A DNA stretch of 64,000 nt from Gonatopus flavifemur. Its lineage: Eukaryota; Arthropoda; Insecta; Hymenoptera; Dryinidae. Where the stretch lies: NCBI GenBank assembly GCA_018340375.1, contig JAFFJZ010000001.1, positions 49,902,001-49,966,000 of the forward strand, given 5' to 3'. The translations under genes and the position numbers were made by a program. This document shows positions 58,713-64,000 of the stretch, one piece after another (position 1 is the stretch's first letter; each line of letters begins with the position of its first letter). The notes beneath the pieces are model-generated. The model was given only the letters and a program-made list of their open reading frames with translations, did no database searches and had not been told where the DNA came from.

Positions 58713-59980
58713 CAGCCTGTTCAACAAGAAAGTGACCGCCCTAATTTTGAAAAAATAAAAACTTTAATTAAAATATTCCTCTCTACATTGAAGTACATAG
58801 TATCAGCTATTGCGCAATAACTCAATATTTTGTCCAATCACCCCCATTACTGATTATGGCTGTGCATCTCCTTTCCATACTTTCGACGAGGTCTTCTGCG
58901 TATTCGTTAGGTAAAGTTCGCCATATCTTCTTGATTTGAAAACACAGTTGCTCAACTGTATACACTGGCTTTCCTCTGAGTTTCATCTTCATGTAAGACC
59001 ACACATTTTCAATGAAATTAGCATCTGGGGACATTGCCGGCCACTCCATTGTAGTAATGTTATTTTCTTGTTTCCACGCAGTACACAATTTACTGCGATG
59101 TTTGGGATCATTGTCTTCTTGCAGCACCCAATTTGTTCTGTCAGACCCAAAAAACTTCTCAGCAGACTTCAGTAAACATTTCTGGTAGATGGAACACATT
59201 TTGATAGCATTCAAATTGTCCGTAAACAGATAGAGGCTACCAAAACCACGTTCACAAAAACATCCCCAAACATGGACTTTCACAGGGTGTTTTACTGTGC
59301 GCTGAAGAAGTTTATTGTCGATTGTCGACCATGCTTTCGATAAGGAAGACCATGCCCAGAAGGAAGACTCATCCGTGAAGATAACATTAGCCTAATCTCG
59401 ATTCAAATTTTTCTTTGCCCACGTTAGTCGGGTTTCCACGTGCTTCTCTGATAATAAAGGTTTCCGCAAAGTTGATCGAAAAGACACGTTTCTCTCACGC
59501 AAACGATTTCTAATTGTATTCAAAGAAACGTGAATCCCTTTTTTGCGAAGTTTTACTTGGGCACAGCGCAATGAAAGGGCCGGCTTGTTTTGAAAAAGTT
59601 GTAGGATTGCTTTATCTTCTTCACTTGTTGTCACGCGATTAAGTCCCCTCTCCGGCAGATCGTCTACATTTCCAACCTCTATGTACCGCTTTACCCACTT
59701 TTTAATAAATGCTTCTGACTTCCGAATACATTTCGCAGCCGCCTTATAAGTCAGTTTCGGGCCTTTTGCATGATGTACTAAAAAGACTGCCTCGTGTCGC
59801 TTAAAGTATTTGGCACTCATTGTGAAAACTTGAAATTCACTGATATGAGAAACACTCTGTGCTGGGAAACTATATATTGTGCAAAACATTGAAGAATCAA
59901 CTTTCAAACGAATTACGATAGATGGCGCTACGGTATGTTCTAAATAAATGACGCCGGTTACGTTCTTGTTGGACAGACTG
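58713..59980 (-). mobile_element. Tc1-like element, full length, nearly intact
   Basis: The terminal inverted repeats are CAGCCTGTTCAACAAGAAAG and CAGTCTGTCCAACAAGAACG, flanked by TA. At 1268 bp it is full length. The transposase frame is open except for one stop. Confidence 0.93.
58822..59820 (-). pseudogene. Tc1-like transposase with one nonsense codon
   Basis: The frame starts at the ATG at 59820 (MSAKYFKRHEAVFLVHHAKG) and ends at 58822, about 332 residues. The N-terminal part has paired helix-turn-helix domains. Catalytic residues lie in FTDESSF, QEDNDPKH and NFIENVWSYMK, with 34 residues between the second Asp and the Glu, so DD34E as in Tc1. A single TAG at 59392-59394 follows KKNLNRD, where relatives have Trp. 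The frame stays open on both sides of it, so I see no other defect. As written it makes only the DNA-binding half. Confidence 0.92.
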
Positions 59981-60538
59981 TAATTAAATAAAGTTGAAGG
60001 TTACTGTTCTTTTGACTGTTCCTTTTCAAGGGATTTGAAGCATTGTGATACCGATGTTTATAATTTCTGTCTTTCAAAGTAATATAGAACTAGTTTATAC
60101 AACACAAATTGTTTAAAATAAATATTCAAATCCCTTTAGGTTCTCAGATTTGGATCAGAAGTGAGATTTTTCCCTCCAATAAGGCACTGTCTGTTTTGTA
60201 TGTGAATTGTCTAATTTGTTCATTAGTGAGAATTGAAACTCATATTTATAAAAAAATCCCTACAACCTTGAAGATAAAAAATTTCTTGTTCAGATTGGAG
60301 AAACTGAATTTATTACCAAAAAACCTGTTTTTTTGTAAAAAAATTATGGTTTTTTGCAACCCCGAAAACATCGCATGTTCTCTGGAAGAATCTGAGTTTT
60401 TCTGACAAATCCTGAAAATCTCTGAAATTTTCATGAAAACCAATAAATTTGAGACAAATGAAGGCCATGGAAAAGTGTCCGGCAATTAGTGTAGTGGTTC
60501 CGCACGTGCACTTCCCTCTCATTTTGTTTCAGAGTTTG
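59981..60538. other. intergenic, no gene seen
   Basis: AT-rich DNA without a supported gene or bounded repeat. Confidence 0.5.
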
Positions 60539-61010
60539 GGTCGGTGCCGAATAAACGAAAAACCAAATCAACGAAAAAAAATTTACTAGTAGTATGAAGT
60601 TGTCATTTTGTTACAGTATGAAATGAAATTAGTCATAGATCATTGATTAAATTAAACGAAAAGTAAAAAACATTGATTTGCTAACACAACCCCACGGTAA
60701 ACTTAATTTTCCTTTGTTATGTTTATGATTATGGTATGGTTATGTTTATGATAACAACAAACCGATTTTCGTTCTCTACAGACGTTTGAAACAGTTTGAT
60801 TGTACCGATCGATTAGGAAGATCATTAATAATTTTATTAGAATGATGAATTACGTGTCTACTGTAATAAACGGGTGCAGTGAATAGGTTAACATAAAGAA
60901 TTTTCGTTTAATTTAATCAATGATCTATGACTAATTTCATTTCATACTGCAACAAAATGACAACTTCATACTGCTAGTAAATTGTTTTTCGTTGATTCGG
61001 CACCGACCCC
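60539..61010. mobile_element. long-TIR element with 8-bp duplication, probably Mutator-like
   Basis: The inverted repeats are about 120 bp: GGTCGGTGCCGAATAAACGA on the left against GGGGTCGGTGCCGAATCAAC on the right. They stay nearly identical through CAGTATGAAATGAAATTAGT and GATCATTGATTAAATTAAAC. AGAGTTTG stands directly outside both ends (60531-60538 and 61011-61018), an 8-bp target duplication. Long TIRs with 8-9 bp duplications are typical of Mutator-like elements. No transposase. Confidence 0.85.
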
Positions 61011-61886
61011 AGAGTTTGTCAGAGTTTTTTGTTCTTCAGAGATTATTTATGGTTTTTTAGAAATTTTTCTGAGAAATATTTCCGTACGGAATTATTATTT
61101 TCTCCCTTTCCTTCTACAAGATTTCTCCTTATCTTGTTGTCGGGTAATATTTTTCTACTTCGGGAGTGAACAAGATGATCATGTTACTACAAAAAGTTGA
61201 AAGGTGATGAAAAAGTTCGTCGGGACAAAGTCGTTTTCACAACTATTCCCTTTTTCTGAGATAACGAATACTTTGAATGTTGAAATCAATCTGTTCTGTT
61301 TGTTTGAAAAACGAGAGTCAGAAATTATTCAGTCCTCTCATGATATCACCATTTATTATCCGTGCCACACGCATGAATTACAGAAACCTCGTATATCAAA
61401 TATTTCAGCATGTATAGGAATCTCATGTACGAGGTAAACCTAGACAATACATAAAATCACAATACATCATTAATTCTTGACGTATTTCTTAAACCCCCTG
61501 CGCACTTCGAATTTGTACAATGCTGATATCTCGGCACACTTCGTACACAAATACTCAAGCAAGAACTCAACTCCGCTATGAAGAAATACGTGGGACGATA
61601 ATCTCTTCAAATAATGAAGTGGAAGATTATATAGTCTCGATGACTGAAATTTCCATTGATCTGTGAATCGTTTGAAATATCTAGTGGCTGAATGAATGTT
61701 ATATATTATTCGTATTTGATTTCTGGATGATTTCTCCGGAAACGCGCGTATATGTCGATGTGAAAATATCTTTCCCGAAGCTTGAATCTGATGAAACAGG
61801 CTTGACAGTGAAAAAAAAATCGGTCTCCTTATTCCCACAAGAAAGTTCTGAAATGAACAATAACCATTGGTTTTAGGGTGACGTAA
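61011..61886. other. intergenic, no gene seen
   Basis: No supported gene; open frames here match nothing I recognise. Confidence 0.5.
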
Positions 61887-62027
61887 CCCTGGTGACAATG
61901 AAGCGTATGAAGCGACACGGAAGAGTGAGCGAAACAGTATCTAAGCGTGAAAGAAGCGGAAGTTCAAACGTTTTTTACGCTTCATCCGTTTCAACATCCA
62001 CTCTCGCGAGCGAAAATTTTCGCCAGG
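61887..62027. mobile_element. 141-bp MITE with CCCTGGTGA ends, copy 2
   Basis: It starts CCCTGGTGACAATGAAGCGT and ends TTTTCGCCAGG, the inverse. It has the same length as copy 1 (28616-28756) and shares TATCTAAGCGTGAA-type words. AA flanks both sides, a possible 2-bp duplication. Confidence 0.65.
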
Positions 62028-63148
62028 AAACGTAGACTTTCGATTGAGCGATCTTCGACATAACCCGATTTGGGTTGACTAAACTTTGTTTGAATCAAAT
62101 AAATTTTTATTTAGGGTGAACTACCCAGTAGATGAACGATCCATAAAAGAAATAACTATCAAAGATTCCTGCTACACTGAAACAATTCAAATGTTTTTAT
62201 GAGAAAGTACTTCTAGCTGCACTCGAGACTCTCGAGTAAAACCAAAGAAACTGAATTTCACCAGTTCTAATGCAAGATTCGTTGGGTCGATGTATAAATC
62301 TTTGAAGAATGAAATGTGAGAAAATTTTTGAAAATATTTTTTGGATTTTCGACACCAAGGTTTATTCAAAACTGTTGCAATCTCGAAATAGGTCTTGTCT
62401 TGTCTTGTCTTGGTCTTGAGTGTAGAAAAATTGCTCTTTGTCCTGAAGATCACAATCAATTTTATCCTTTCAGACATGTTATTGCCAACTATGAAATGCC
62501 CACACTTGACTTGATGTAGAAATTTGTATTCGAAGATTGTAAAATTGAATAATATTTACTATTTTTGAATTTTGCTCAAAAGTCTCGAGTGCATCTCTAC
62601 TTCTATCGTGAAAGCAATCGAATTGAGCCTTCGGGTGCAATAACGATACTTGCAGAAAATTCCAATCCTACAAAACAGCTATAAACGGGGAAATGAATTG
62701 GTTTTCCAAACACTATCATACAGTATTTTGAGGTTTCAAGAATGCTAATTCTTTTTTCGATCCCTGGCTTTACAACTCGGACAATTATTCCACCCCTCTT
62801 CAAGAGCAAGTTTCGTTATAACATCAGAAGGCTCAATTATTATAATGTAGCAGAAATTTGTAATAGTTATTCCTTTTGTGGGGCGTTCATCTACCGGGAA
62901 GTCCACCCTAAATATGAACCTACTAGAGTTTTAGTTGGATCAGCTAAAGAAGACCGTGCTAATTAACACATGACTTCCTTGTTTGTACCGGAGAAAAAAC
63001 TTAAGAAAAACTATTCATCACCTTCAACTCATCTCTCAACCAATGCATCCAAACCTCATGTAAGACCATTATGAGCCTCATCATGAGACGTTTACCTTTT
63101 CGGTAATCACATTTGAACTGAGTGAGATGACCATTCCATTAGAATATA
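62028..63148. other. intergenic, no gene seen
   Basis: No supported gene. A short simple repeat of CTTGT units lies near 62393-62414. Confidence 0.5.
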
Positions 63149-63420
63149 CTCTCTAAATCTGGAAGAGTGAAAAATCACTCGTTTCACTCCACTAAGTCTC
63201 AGAAGTGAGCCAGTCCGTTTCGACTGGGATTTTCCCTCGTTTCGAGTGCATTCCCACTCTTTCAGACTGAACAATCCACTGTAGAATTGGAGTGGCTGTA
63301 AGTTTATAACCTCAAACCTTAGATTATCACTCCAAAAGAGTGGAAATTCCGCTCGAAATTTCGACAGGCTCACTTTTGACTGGCTAAAGAGTGAAATACC
63401 ACTCTAACAATTTTGAGGAG
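63149..63420. mobile_element. CTCTCTAAAT-type MITE with GAGTGAAA motifs, TA duplication
   Basis: It starts CTCTCTAAATCTGGAAGAGTG and ends with the inverse of CTCCTCAAAATTGTTAGAGTG, flanked by TA. It is the same length as 27632-27903 (272 bp) and lies in the opposite orientation. Confidence 0.85.
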
Positions 63421-63509
63421 TAACAAAACAAAGCCCTCAGAGAATCACTCCAATCATTGATTTCGGAAGAACAAAATTTTCAACACTTCTCGATCGATTT
63501 AGCTGAAAT

Positions 63510-64000
63510 TAATTGAAGACAATGATAGGATCACCGCTGAGATCTGGTATGAATTTCATTAGGATCGGATTGATAGAAGATAAGAGATACGCGTTTGCAA
63601 AATGTATATACGAGAAAGCAAAAATATTGACACATCGATATAACCTATCTCTGACTCCCCGAACCGATTTACTTAAACTTCATATGGAACATTTATCTCT
63701 CCGATAGTCACATTCGATCGAAGTTACATGATATTTGGACCATCGATTCCGAAGAGGAGATCTTTTCTTCCTCCTCAATGGATTTAACTGGAACTCATAT
63801 GGGCCCATCATGGGACCATCACGGAAACATATTGAAAGTTTCATGGGAATTGGAACAGCAGGGGATGAGATACGCGCGTTTGCCAACATCACAATTTTTC
63901 ATCGCATTCGTTCTTCCTCACCCGAATGCTCTGGGAACTTTTATGGGACCAGTATCGCCTCACTCTACGACTCTGGTATGAAATTCCATCGGAATCGGAT
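63510..64000 (+). repeat. dispersed repeat, copy D (uninterrupted, runs off the window)
   Basis: It follows copy A block by block: GGTATGAATTTCATTAGGAT, then TAGTCACATTCGATCGAAGTT, GAGATCTTTTCTTCCTCCTC, GGAACTCATATGGGCCCATC and GGGATGAGATACGCGCGTTT. It shows the empty site of the MITE at 34927-35213. GGAACTCATATGGG/ATGGGACCATC is repeated inside it. Confidence 0.65.

Overview
The window is eukaryotic, AT-rich nuclear DNA, almost certainly from an insect. Host genes are split by GT-AG introns, and the space between them is packed with mariner/Tc1 transposons, a non-LTR retrotransposon fragment and many short inverted-repeat elements. A mellifera-type mariner and the overall texture would fit a hymenopteran such as a parasitoid wasp, but that placement is an inference.

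Host genes occupy only the first 10.5 kb. Positions 147-1730 (+) hold the last four exons of a cation-dependent mannose-6-phosphate receptor-like gene whose 5' part lies outside the window. Positions 3851-10489 (-) hold a complete six-exon D-3-phosphoglycerate dehydrogenase gene, the first enzyme of serine synthesis. It encodes 512 residues with an intact NAD fold and catalytic residues. The two genes converge, tail to tail. No other convincing host gene was found in the remaining 53 kb.

Transposons with recognisable proteins are: a 5'-truncated RTE/BovB-like LINE at 15788-16963 with a 15-bp target duplication; a complete mariner at 30803-32103 with an apparently intact DD34D transposase; a dead mellifera-type mariner at 41048-42343; a dead mariner at 51499-52756; and a Tc1-like element at 58713-59980 disabled by a single visible nonsense codon.

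The most striking content is a large set of non-autonomous elements. About seventeen start with CAC and end with GTG, usually followed inward by GAGAAAAA-like sequence. Five others start with CTCTCTAAAT. Most are flanked by a 2-bp target duplication (TA most often, also TG, CA, TT). Each family is filled with copies of its own short motif in both orientations. Three insertions can be compared with an uninterrupted sequence in the same window (20522-20781, 16310-16496, 34927-35213), and all three support a 2-bp duplication. This architecture resembles the CACTA/Mirage/Chapaev group of DNA transposons. No transposase of that type is present, so the assignment is a hypothesis. Three of the largest elements or motif arrays contain a decayed tRNA-like block.

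Other repeats include pogo/Tigger-like, hAT-like and probable Mutator-like MITEs, a dispersed repeat related in wording to a common arthropod repeat, and several tandem duplications. Nested insertions give a relative order of events in several places.
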